Assembly: GCF_000002985.6 (NCBI RefSeq)
Contig: NC_003281.10
Location: 868,001 to 932,000 of the forward strand
Direction: 5' to 3'
Source of the DNA: Caenorhabditis elegans
Lineage: Eukaryota; Nematoda; Chromadorea; Rhabditida; Rhabditidae
DNA length: 64,000 nt
Shown here: piece by piece, positions 1 to 9,595 of the stretch
Layout of the letters: each line of letters starts with the position of its first letter
Position numbering within the stretch: the first letter of the stretch is position 1
Translations under genes and position numbers: made by a program
Notes under the pieces: generated by a model
Seen by the model: the letters and a program-made list of their open reading frames with translations, nothing else
What the model was told of the DNA's origin: nothing
Databases searched by the model: none

Positions 1-448
1 ATAAGAGAAATTTGTAAAATTGAAACTTTAATTTTCAAAAACGAATGGCGGGAGATACCATGTTCAATTTTTCATTTAAATTTTGATCAAATTTAAATTT
101 TAACTTTCAAATACGAAACTTTATAGAAACTTCTAAAAAGATCGAGAATCCACAGGAAGTGATTGAAAAAAAAACTTTTAAATTGTTTTGGGTTATTCTA
201 AACATTTTAAGCCAAGTTCGGGAAATTTTTCTGAAATCCTGGAAATTATTAGAATGTAGAGGCAATTTCTGGAGATTTTTCGAAATTTCCAGAAAATTCG
301 CGAGAAACTTTCGAAGGCTTCTCGAAAATTTCAGAAATTATCTGGAAATTTTTAAAAGTTTTGGAATCTTTTTGAAGTTTAGTTTAGGATTATTTTAACA
401 TTTATGAGTGAATTTGTTTGTTTCCAAAAAAATCTCCGTTAAACTTAC
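1..448. other. Intron sequence of the left-edge gene plus degenerate repeat
   Basis: This lies downstream of the donor at 448 and is presumably intron of the FAR1-like gene. From about 180 to 390 it holds a degenerate repeat built from TTCTGGAAA / GAAATTTC / TTTCGAAA words. The same kind of sequence recurs at about 8800-9260 and 63720-64000. No coding exon was recognised here. Confidence 0.5.
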
Positions 449-1860
449 AATCTGATTTTGCAAGGACTGGTAATCCATTGGAGAGAACTGTGACGTTGGC
501 ACCAAATCGTTAAGCCCAACTTTTTGTGTCGGAAGAACGAATGGTGTAGTAATTTCCGAAATAGGAGCTGAAGGAGATACTTCGTAGGGCCTAGTGACCT
601 CATAATGCAAATCAACTGGGCTCTGACCATGACTATGCTCCGAATCAGCTCTTTCTTCAGACGGTTCCTTCTTCACATTGATAGATCTATCGGAAATTAA
701 ACTAGTGTCAGCATTTCCTGCCGTGGCAACTGACGATGATCTAGACTTTGGTCCCGACATGGTTCGTCTTGGTGTCACGTGCTTCCGTTTCTCCTCCTTC
801 ACACACATTTTCTCATAAAGATCCTTACAAATTGTGTGATTTGAGTGACGGGTCTCCAAAGAAGTGAGTCTGAGACATTGCTCATGGAATTGAAAGTTGA
901 GACGGATCATCGCAGTACACGAGCATGGAAGGTAATTCTGGTTTGGGCGCTTTCCTTCTCCTGTAAAATTATATGTTCAATTATTGGTGTCCTACAAGGA
1001 CACTCTTGTATAATCAAAACGGTTCCCCACCACAAATCTTCAATCCTGACAAACAGGTGGATATAGTTATCTCATAACCATATAATTGAGTGATCGGTGA
1101 AGTGCCATCTGTTGGCTCCCCGTTGGAATTTTTGATTTTTAATTTCTCGTCACAAAACAGATGGCTATTAACCGCCTAAAATGTTGCGGCTGGTTACGCG
1201 TCACACAAGGATTTAGTAGGGGAATTTTAGTGATTCAGGCCACGGGTATAATGACAGCTGTGCAAAAATGGTTTTTGACTGTGATGGTTTATTTGAAGGT
1301 AGTGTTGTCGAATTTTTTAGGTAATTGCTGTATTAGACTCAAAATTCTCTGAAAACATCGAATTTCATAATGAAACTTCTTGAAATCTTCTCAAAAAAAA
1401 AGTTATGGCGGCTAGAAAAATGGTCTAAAATTTGTTAAAATGTGAACTGCATTTGCTGCCAACCTATGGTTCAAATAGAAAAATTTGATGGCACCGTTTT
1501 CAATAACTAACCTCTCATTCTAGGAACTCCGTATCTGGCACAATGGAATACGACATATCTGTACTTGAACTTTTCACTGATTGATCCATCTTCTGTTCGC
1601 AACGACTCTGACGATGCCACTCTGAATGGATGAAGATTCTTCGCCTTCCACACATTGAACTTTTGATCAAACTCTTCGTAACTCTGAAAAGTAGCGTCTG
1701 GGTAGATGTTCTCGTCGGTTGTGGCTTCTGTCATGAACATTGATTCCGATGACTCTGATTTGACTGCTTGTGCCTTTCCATTTGATTTCTTTGATTTTTT
1801 AGCCGCTGGCTCACGCACTGCCAAATCTGAATCCTCGTTTTTGAGTACCGGTGGAGCCAT
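449..1860 (-). CDS. FAR1/ZSWIM-like nuclear protein, 5' part (runs off left edge)
   Basis: Two exons are visible, 1860-1512 and 960-449; the phases match (phase 1 at the first junction) and the second ends at a GTAAGT donor at 448, so the gene continues beyond the left edge. The start is the ATG at 1860, just downstream of a TTATAG acceptor that removes a 5' UTR intron. About 287 residues are seen. Residues ~18-35 form a lysine-rich, NLS-like stretch. Residues ~65-150 read like the N-terminal module of FAR1/ZSWIM-type transposase-derived proteins: an aromatic YEEF block, a VVFHCARYG block, a KRPNQNYLPC block across the splice, and a final RHSNH. After that the chain is Ser/Pro/Glu-rich and low complexity. 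A role as a DNA- or chromatin-binding factor is inferred from the fold resemblance only. The family call is moderate; the exon structure is firm because the conserved block is rebuilt exactly across the intron. Confidence 0.7.
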
Positions 1861-3782
1861 TTTAAACCTATAAGCAATCATACATTAAAAATATTTATTC
1901 ATTGAGGATACTAACCAAAGAAGAAAAGGCAAAGACAGCTGACTGGTGAGCCAAAAATGTAGATGTCAGACGACTGACTAACTGTACAAGTGAAGGAGAG
2001 AGACGGACCCTTCTTGGCAGATGGGCGGAGCAATGATGTCATCTGTCGACGCGCTGCGCATTGTGCACCGCGTTGGTCCCGCTGCCAATCGATTTTGGCG
2101 GGAAACAGATATTGGGGTCAGATAGGTGGTAGATATGATGAGGTGAAAATATAAACAGTTACCAGTCGGGAAAATGTTTAATCTTGGAAACCGTCTGTAC
2201 AGTCAGTAAGACACTTGTGTAATATGGTCTAATATTATATGGGGTTTGATAAACCGTATACATTATGTTAAGTTCAAATCATTGGGAACAGGGATCTGTG
2301 GCAAATTTGCCGAATTTGCCGTTGCCGAGCTCTTCAAATCCTGAAATTTGCCGCACACACCTCAAATTGAGTTTAAAAAAATTTGACCGAAACTATTGAC
2401 TTTGTTCAAAAGTTATAGTAAAACAACATAAAATTGTGTTTGTTTTTTTAATGTCATGTAGGCCGGCCACACGGACGTTATTCAAAAATCAAACTCAAAC
2501 AATTTAATTTTTTTCTGCATCTACATATGTCAGGTAGAAAAAGCAGGCATATTTCAATTTTGGTTGTGATACAAATAGTCTTATTCTTTGGCAACCGTCC
2601 AACAATTAAAGAGAGACAAGAGAAGACCCTCTGGTGTGTTCAGAGAAGTGACGTCACTTTCCTCATCTGTCTCTTGTTTTCTGGCCCTCTGCCAGCACAG
2701 TTTTCTGGGTCACATTATAAGAATACATAGTGCGATATAGAGAGGTACAGACATATGCACAGCAATTTGACCTGCATTACATCACCTTTTTGAGGAGGAT
2801 ATGAAGGCAAGTAAGCGAGAGAAAGGTTGTCTTGAAAGACGTCTTCATGAGATACGAACATTCACGTGATAATGAACAAAATAATGCATACGAATACATG
2901 CAACATACTGATCTCATTAGATATATCAGATTTATGCAGAAGGCCTCTGAAACATCTGAAATAGTTTTTTCATCCAAACCTTCACATTTTAATGATCATT
3001 TACATAAACAAGTCTTACACACGTTTAACTAATAATCTCAGCTTTCCAATGGAATTTTTAAAAAGTAAAACTTTCACTTGGCATTTCCGAGCAAATCATT
3101 TTTGAGATCTTGTATGCCATTGTTGTTATTATACCTTGTAAATAACTAGAAAGTGTTTTCATTTACGCATTTTCCAATGTTCTTTTTATCTGGAACAACA
3201 ACCCTCTCCGTTTCCATGAGAATACCTTCATGCTGACTATATATAATAGCAGTATTCACGTGAAATCAAGCAGGGTGTCTGCTCGACCGATGGCTACATT
3301 GCAGTGAGAGTCGACATACCGTTGACAGCAAGAGGAATTAGCTGACAGGTGGTTTTGGATTTGTTAGACTTATTGGCAGCAGAGGGATAGTCGGGATCTT
3401 GAAAAAACTATACAGAGTGCAAGTTTCAAATGAGTATAGTTTCCGCGATGACTTCATATTCAACCATATCTCCACGTTTTCTATGGAACCGTAACATAGA
3501 TAAAACGCTCTCCCTGGTGCTTCATATTTTTAAACAATATTACTGGGAATCAAATACATTTCGTTTAACAACTAAAACCGAGCTGCGAAGCGACACGCAG
3601 AACTTAGACGAGTCGAAATGGCCTAGTTCGGCAAACTCTTACATTTCAAAATATAAGGGAAGCCAGAAAAATATAAGGTTTCCTCATAACTTTTTTCTAA
3701 ATGTGTATATCACGGTAACTTATCTTAAATTATTCATTACACATGAAAGGCAGTAATTCTCATTTATACGATCATTGTCCAG
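1861..3782. other. Intergenic: upstream region of the FAR1-like gene
   Basis: The first ~55 bases hold the 5' UTR intron of the minus-strand gene (acceptor next to 1868, donor near 1914). From about 2290 to 2365 there is a fragment of the GGCAAATTTGCCG repeat family also seen at 56230-56720 and 61750-61810. Several short open frames occur (for example 2527-2730, 2832-3032 and 3430-3756 on the plus strand). None has splice-compatible extensions or a recognisable domain, and I do not call them genes. Confidence 0.5.
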
Positions 3783-4385
3783 CTACTCAGACCACACACA
3801 TCCGGACAACTTGCACGAGTACGGTAACAGATGTCGGCACGATTTTAGAAACTGGTCAATGTGAATCACTGTAAATCCAGACTTTGAAGGTTCCGTGTCT
3901 GCCACGTCAATTCGAACGTTGTACAAATGCAGTTCTCTTTCATGAGGTCTAAAATAAGAACGTTGTTTAAAAATAAGGTTGATAAAACTTTACCGTAAAA
4001 CATCTGTCGCCCACCACCGTCCTTCTTGGTCCTGTCCTCTATTAGGTACCAATAGCTTATTCTCATTGTTTTGGGGTAGGTAAGTCATCTTTAAAATTAT
4101 TTGAGATTAGTTTTTTAATGGGGTAATGTTTACCGTCTCAATTTTATCCCAATGAAATTCAAACGGTAGCATTGACGGAATAAAGTACTTTTTTACCACA
4201 AGGCAATCTGGACGAACCTTAATTTATAAAATGTAGGTTATACCGTATTATCATTTGCCTACTGAAACAAAATGGTCTTGATAAACTGCCTTTGGGTCAC
4301 TCAGTAAAACTTGCTTCTTTCGCTGCCTTTCCATGACTTCTTGTCCTTGTTTTGTAAGAAGAAAAACTTTCATTTCGTTAGCCAT
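3783..4385 (-). CDS. Small uncharacterised protein, 155 aa, four exons
   Basis: Four exons join in frame: 4385-4263 (phase 0), 4217-4134 (phase 0), 4088-3994 (phase 2) and 3948-3783, ending in TAG. The first starts at the ATG of MANEMKVFLL. The encoded protein is hydrophilic, without signal peptide or membrane segment, and has several charged blocks (ERQRKK near residue 20, QDQEGRWW near 90). Its C-terminal exon reads HERELHLYNVRIDV and is clearly coding, because the other two frames stop at once. I do not recognise a domain. No function is proposed. The model rests on four phase-consistent junctions with ordinary nematode intron lengths (25-52 bp, the shortest being 3949-3993 at 45 bp). The weakest point is the acceptor of exon 2, which ends in AAG rather than CAG. 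Confidence 0.6.
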
Positions 4386-4665
4386 TATATCTGAGTTTTA
4401 AAAGAATTGTAAAATAACATAGAATCAATAAACACAAAACAGCGGTTTCTTTTTAAATCCAAATAGATAATATAGACAATCTCTTGCTCTGCCTCGCAGC
4501 ATCTATAAATCTCATGTGATATTCTCGTAGGATTAGGATTATCGTTTGTATACATAAGGCTTGTTATGCGTCTTTTCAAAGTGAGGATTTGTATTCTAGC
4601 ATCACAGCAATATCAAAGAAAACGAAGTCACCCGTTTATTGAAAGAAAAATCGAATAATAAACGT

Positions 4666-5476
4666 TTAATGACAATCATGGCGTGAAACATGTCCTGATA
4701 AAGACATTGCAATTGTTGTGAGAATTCCAGAGACCAAAGCGAAATACGCAGAATATCCAAGCTGAAAAGTTAAGCATATTAATAGGTTCACATGAGATAA
4801 ATTGAATTTCAGAAAGTTAACAAGCGTATGATGCACTATATTAGTATCAAGTAGGGCTCGCCGCGATGTGTGTGATGTGCGACAGGTAGTTATTTGGAAG
4901 CGGCCGACACGTGACGCCATGAGGATGGCGCGGCCGTCGTTGCAGCGACCTCATGGGAGCCCCAGTACCAAGTTGTGTATTTGTCATAAATCTTAAACTA
5001 TCTTACACTTCCGTAGTAATCCGAAGCATTAGCAGCCATTAGAATAAAGGCAACTGCTTGTAGAATAACAATCAATGAACACAGTAGTGAGATCCCATTA
5101 AAATTATGTCGAATACTGTGGCAGCATCCATGGTGGTATACCTTGTGTCTGAAATTACAAATTTAAGTCAACATTTAAATCCATTTGATCACTTACGACG
5201 CGTGCAAGTAGATCAGAATAACCGGGAAGAACAAACCAAATGAGATGAACATCATCCAACTGGCAGCCGCCAGCCATGTTGGTTCACTCTAAAATTTATA
5301 TCTTCTGCTATAAATTTATTTTTATAAAAGCAACTTACCGAAGAATAGGGAACAATACCGCGAGTTACTTGAATTTTCGCGTAGGACCAAACAAGCCAGC
5401 TATCAGTGAAAACTGAAACTGCATTGAAAATGAATCCGAGAAGAATTAGAACTCCAATTGCTCCAACCTTGCGCAT
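4666..5476 (-). CDS. Clc-like (claudin-superfamily) four-pass membrane protein A
   Basis: Exons 5476-5339, 5288-5197, 5148-5007 and 4761-4666 join with phases 0, 2, 0 to give 155 residues. The layout is that of nematode Clc-like proteins: an N-terminal membrane helix starting MRKVGAIGVLILLGF, a first extracellular loop with the W..W pair (DSWLVW), a second helix (MMFISFGLFFPVIL), a short basic His/Cys loop (HHGCCHSIRH), a third helix, a fourth helix in the last exon, and the tail SRHDCH. I chose the ATG at 5476 over an in-frame ATG at 5530 because the paralogue at 6359 begins at the equivalent residue. Both copies have the same intron positions and phases. Family members shape cell junctions or modulate channels; the particular role here is unknown. 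Confidence 0.85.
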
Positions 5477-6358
5477 TTTCAATTTTTTGTTTCGAAATTT
5501 GAGGTATGCCAAATGAAAGATTTTTGACAATGTCTATCACTAGACACCAGTCTATTTTTATTTAGTTTCATGTTATCAGTGGTAAGGTTTATTTGTATTA
5601 TGATATGAAAATACGTCAGTTTCTCCGTACTTTTCTTTTGCAATATTTCATGAATCATTGGAAATTGACCTTCTCAAGATTGTCATCATCGATAGTCTAA
5701 GGTTCGAAGTTTATGACTCATAACGATGTTTAAAATGTCAAGAAAAAATTGCACAATCCAAATTAAAAACTGGAAGAAAATTAATTGAATAATTATAGTG
5801 AGAAATTTTCAGTCATTTCTTTAGTTGAAATTGGTCGAAAAAAGTTCTTAAAGGAATCGTGAACTTGATTTTTTCAAGTTCTAAGCTCTTTTCTGCATTT
5901 TAACTGTTTTCTATATTGAAGTATATGTTTGATTAACGTAGGTTCCGTTTAAATTCTAGGATTCAACCCAAATACTTATTTAAGTAAACATCGTCGGACT
6001 GAATAGCTGAACTAACTTAAGTACTTATATACAATATAAATTGTTCTGATATATATCCTTTATGAGTGTTGAAAATGATGTAAAATACGATTTTTGAAGC
6101 TAAATTCAAAGCAATTTCCCATGAATCCCCCTTCGACGCTACATCAAAATTTCCACAAGTGACACTTTTGAGAAACAACTCTTTATTCTAAAATATTTAT
6201 ACTTTTTGGCGATAAATTTCTTCAATGCAAACATCGTTTTGTCAGTCTTCCCTTGTAAAGTAAGCCAATAAAAAACCTCAAATAAAAGAAAACGAATTTC
6301 AGCCAAAACGCATGTGTCGTTCATTTTTCTTTATTTCAAAGAACTCTAGAATTTGAAA
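5477..6358. promoter_or_regulatory. Shared upstream region of the two divergent Clc-like genes
   Basis: About 880 bases separate the two start codons, which point away from each other. No coding exon, TATA-like box in the right place or recognisable factor site was identified with confidence. The region is simply AT-rich. Shared control of the two paralogues is an inference from the geometry. Confidence 0.4.
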
Positions 6359-7325
6359 ATGCGGAAAATTGCTGCGATTGGAGGTATTGTCTTCATTTCA
6401 TTCATATTGACCATTGTTGCAATGTTCACAAAATTATGGATCAGCTGGAGTATTGGAAAGTTTAGTTATGGTATTGGAATAGTCCCATATCATTCGGTAA
6501 GCAACTGATTTATAGAGTTTCTTGTAACTATTAATGTGAAATGAGTTGTATTACCTTACCAAAAATGTTATACATTAAGTATAGTACACCCACTTGACTG
6601 GCATATATTGAGATCTCGGAGCCACTTTTAACAAAACACATGTAAATGGCCACAAGAAAATGCTATCTTCTTGCAACTAGTACAAACTTTCTCGAGAAGA
6701 TAATATTTCATCGTATAAAATAAAATGCGATGAGTAGACTGAGTTGCATTAGTTAGATGTAAGCACCCAATTGCCGGGTGTCGGGCTATTAAAGATCAAT
6801 TGAAGCATGGTACACAATATTAACGTCTAGTTGAGCTGTCGGCACGAGGCAGAAAAGATACACTAACGGTTTTTATATTTCAGAATTCAGCAGGATGGTT
6901 CACGGCTGCTAGTTGGATGGTATTCATTTCATTCGGACTTTTCATTCCTTTGATATTGGTTGTATTATTTACTGCGTTAGTTTTTTTCAACTCCATCTTT
7001 AAAATAATGAGGTTCCAGATACAAAGTCCATCACGATGGATGCTGTCATAGTATTCGGCATTGTTTCAATTCAATTTGTCTCATTTGTTCGATTATCGCT
7101 GTTCTGGAGATCATCGCATTTGTTCTAATGGCTGTCAATGCATCGAGATATGTCAAGGGCGCTTCTATTTCTGTGAGTAAACGAATTATATTATATTTCT
7201 GGTTTTAGGAAAAAAAATCTCTGTTACAGCTTGGAAGTTCTGCATATCTTGATTTGGTGTCTGCGATACTTATAATAGTGGCGACTGTACTCTCTGGACA
7301 TGCGTCTCACCATGATTGTCATTGA
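6359..7325 (+). CDS. Clc-like (claudin-superfamily) four-pass membrane protein B
   Basis: Exons 6359-6496, 6884-6975, 7019-7172 and 7230-7325 give 159 residues. Exons 1, 2 and 4 have exactly the same lengths (138, 92 and 96 bases) as those of the neighbour at 4666-5476, and exon 3 is 12 bases longer, so the two are a duplicated pair placed head to head. The features repeat: first helix MRKIAAIGGIVFISFI, loop with KLWISW, second helix WMVFISFGLFIPLI, basic Cys/His loop (HHDGCCHSIRH), a third helix and the tail ASHHDCH. The conserved -HDCH end in both proteins is striking and may be a trafficking or palmitoylation signal; that is speculation. Intron 1 (6497-6883) is much longer than in the sister gene. 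Confidence 0.85.
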
Positions 7326-7609
7326 AACTCATTTTAATAGTTGTGAACACATACCAATAAAGATCAAATACTACTTTTTATTTGAGAATAAAAATAATAC
7401 TGCAGAAAACCATAGAGAATGGTTAATTTTTCACAAAATATTCACTACTGTGCATTTTATTTTCGACTTCTAGAATGGGTTTCTTCAAAACTTCTTCAAA
7501 CTGGCCTTGCGTGTTCAGAATTTATTTTTTACCGTTTTTGGAGACATTTTGACTTTATCAGATTACAAAAAAAAATCCGCAAAGTACTCAAAGAGAGAAT
7601 TCTCGTCGC
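7326..7609. other. 3' UTR and spacer after Clc-like gene B
   Basis: An AATAAA-type signal lies shortly after the stop (CAATAAAG near 7355). The rest is AT-rich spacer leading into the repeat block; no gene is seen. Confidence 0.5.
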
Positions 7610-8430
7610 GAATTCAAATATTTTTCCCGCCATTTCAGCGTTCAATGGAGCGAGGGGTCGAGCCAGAACCCCGTGTCCAACTGCATTTTCCCTTTTTTCC
7701 TCCAATTTCCCCTCTTTTGTCACATGTGAATTAAGCTCGACCAACGCCTCGAAAATTTTCAAAAAAGGCGGGAAAAAATATTTGAATTCGCCAAGAGGAA
7801 TTTCACCGCAGCGCGTGAAAAAATGTCTGCATTTGAGCGTGACGGTGTTTGCACAAATTACACCGAATGGTCGAGCTGAAAACACGTGTCACAATCCAAT
7901 TGGAGGAAAAATTCATTTTTCACCCCTCATTCCCAAAATTTCCCCCATTTTTCCTCCCGATTTCTCCCCTTTTGCGTGGATAGCTCAGTCACAAGTTCGA
8001 GTCCCCCCTCTCAGTTAACTTAACTAAAGCTAGAAAAAATCTGGGGAACTCGCGACCTCTAGATCGAACTCGCGACCTCTAGATCGCAAGCGGCCATCAC
8101 TACCCACTGTCACGCAAAAGGGGAGAAAATAGGGATGAAAATGGGGGAATATTGGGAGGATGAGGGGTGAAAAATGCATTTTTCCTCCCAGTTGGATCGT
8201 GACAAAGGGGGGGGGGGGGAATATGAGGAAAAGGGAGAAAATGCAGTTGAAAACCCCAATAAATCAACACGAGTTTCTGGCTCGACCCCTCGGTGTATTT
8301 TGTGCAAACACCGTCACGCACAAATGCATACACTATTTCAACGCGCTGCGTGAAAATTCCTCTTGCAATTTTAAATTTTTTTTCCCGCCATTTTCCATAC
8401 TGTTCGAGATGGGGGTCGAGCCAGAAACCC
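7610..8430. repeat. Large inverted repeat with tRNA-like promoter boxes
   Basis: Two imperfect copies of one ~350-base unit lie tail to tail: roughly 7770-8000 forward and 8105-8400 reverse, with an extra partial unit at 7615-7740. Shared landmarks include GTGACGGTGTTTGCACAAA, GGTCGAGCCAGAA, TTTTTCACCCCTCATT and CCCGCCATTTTC. At the inner end of the left arm TGGATAGCTCAGT followed by GTTCGAGTCCC resembles Pol III A and B boxes. The centre (8040-8100) has a direct duplication of CTCGCGACCTCTAGATCGAA, whose complement also reads like a tRNA T arm. This looks like a non-autonomous, tRNA-related mobile repeat inserted twice in opposite orientation. The open frames here (7419-8018, 8160-8501 and others) are by-products of the repeat. 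Confidence 0.6.
8207..8219 (+). repeat. Uninterrupted G13 tract
   Basis: Thirteen consecutive G bases lie inside the right arm of the inverted repeat. In C. elegans, long monoG runs are the deletion-prone targets of the DOG-1/FANCJ helicase pathway (established knowledge), so this is a potential instability site. Confidence 0.9.
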
Positions 8431-8699
8431 GTGAATCAATCCAGAATTCGGGTACGTACCTGTGTAATCATAAAAGGGCCTACCAAATTTCTCCATCCTA
8501 AATAACACTGAATAACGTTCTGAGTTTTCCGTAACAAAGTCTAGGTACTCATAAAGGATGCAATCATCATTACTTATAAATAAAAATATATTCATTACTT
8601 ATATATAAAAAAATATAATGTCTGTCGGTAGTTTGTAGTCTGCGACGTCACACTTTTCAGAGGCAAGGCGTTTTCGGCTGTTGGAGGGATTGGTTTGGG

Positions 8700-8800
8700 T
8701 TAGTAGGGGGATATGATCGGGGTACTGTAGTAGTACTGTAGGGGTACTGCAGGAGTACTGTAGAGATACAGTAGGAATACTGTAGGATTACTGTAATTTA
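8700..8800 (+). repeat. Degenerate TACTGTAG tandem repeat
   Basis: About eight imperfect copies of GTACTGTAG/GATACTGTAG follow one another (for example GGTACTGTAG, AGTACTGTAG, AATACTGTAG). It is a short minisatellite with no coding potential. Confidence 0.7.
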
Positions 8801-9260
8801 GGAAAGCTCGACTTCCTAGAAAAATCAGAAAAAATCAGGAAAGTTCTAGAATTTTTTTATAAAAATCTGGCGGGAATTCAAATTTTCTGAGAAAAATTTT
8901 GCCGGGAATTCAAACTTTCTGAATTTGAGAAAACTCTAGAATGTTCTAGGGCCTTCTGAAAAATTCGAGACAATTTCTGGAATTTTTTTTAGATATTTCT
9001 GGAAAATTTAAGAAAATTCTGGATTGATCTTCTGGAAACTTCAAAAAGTTTGTGGAACGTACTAACATTTTCTGAATTTTCTAGAATTTCTTTAAAAGAT
9101 TAAAATTGTTCTTTTTTAATTTCCAGAAACTTGAAATCGTTATAAAAAAAACGCTCGCCAAAAATTTTCGGAAAGGATCTGAAAAAGTTTCATATGGTTT
9201 GAAGAACGTCGAGAAGGTTCTACGTTCAAGAAATTTAGGATTAGTTCCAGAAAACTCGAT
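8800..9260. repeat. Degenerate GAAATTC/TTCTGGAAA repeat block
   Basis: Dense, imperfect repetition of words such as TTCTAGAATTTT, GGGAATTCAAA and TCTGGAAA. The same kind of sequence is found at about 180-390 and 63720-64000. Confidence 0.5.
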
Positions 9261-9401
9261 CTTTTTAAGTTGTAACTGCTGAAAGCTTTATTATAAACCA
9301 TTTAAGTTGAAACTTCCGAAAAACTGGAAGAGAAAGTTCCATATGCAGAGAAGGCTTAGAAATTTTAGAATTTGATTTTAGCTTTGAGTACGCCAGTCGG
9401 A

Positions 9402-9421
9402 GCACGCGCTTTAGCGCGTGC
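9402..9421. other. GC-rich perfect hairpin
   Basis: A 9-bp perfect stem with a two-base TT loop (GCACGCGCT TT AGCGCGTGC) stands out in AT-rich DNA, about 175 bases past the primase stop codon on its downstream side. It could be a transcript-end structure or a relic of a mobile element; no function is shown. Confidence 0.6.
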
Positions 9422-9595
9422 GAACGGCTGGTATAAATATACAAAACTTTATTATTTTCAAATTTCCAAATTAAATCGAGAACAAACCATTGAAATTCAA
9501 AATTCGTGTAATTCATTCAGTTTTTCGTTTTAGAACATAAAAGTCTTGTTAATGCGTTCATGTTAATGTTACAATATAAGAAAGATGAAAGTAAT

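Noticed and set aside
7419-8018. 199-codon plus-strand open frame
   Set aside because: It spans the tRNA-like inverted repeat; the composition is repeat-derived and similar frames occur on the other arm and strand.
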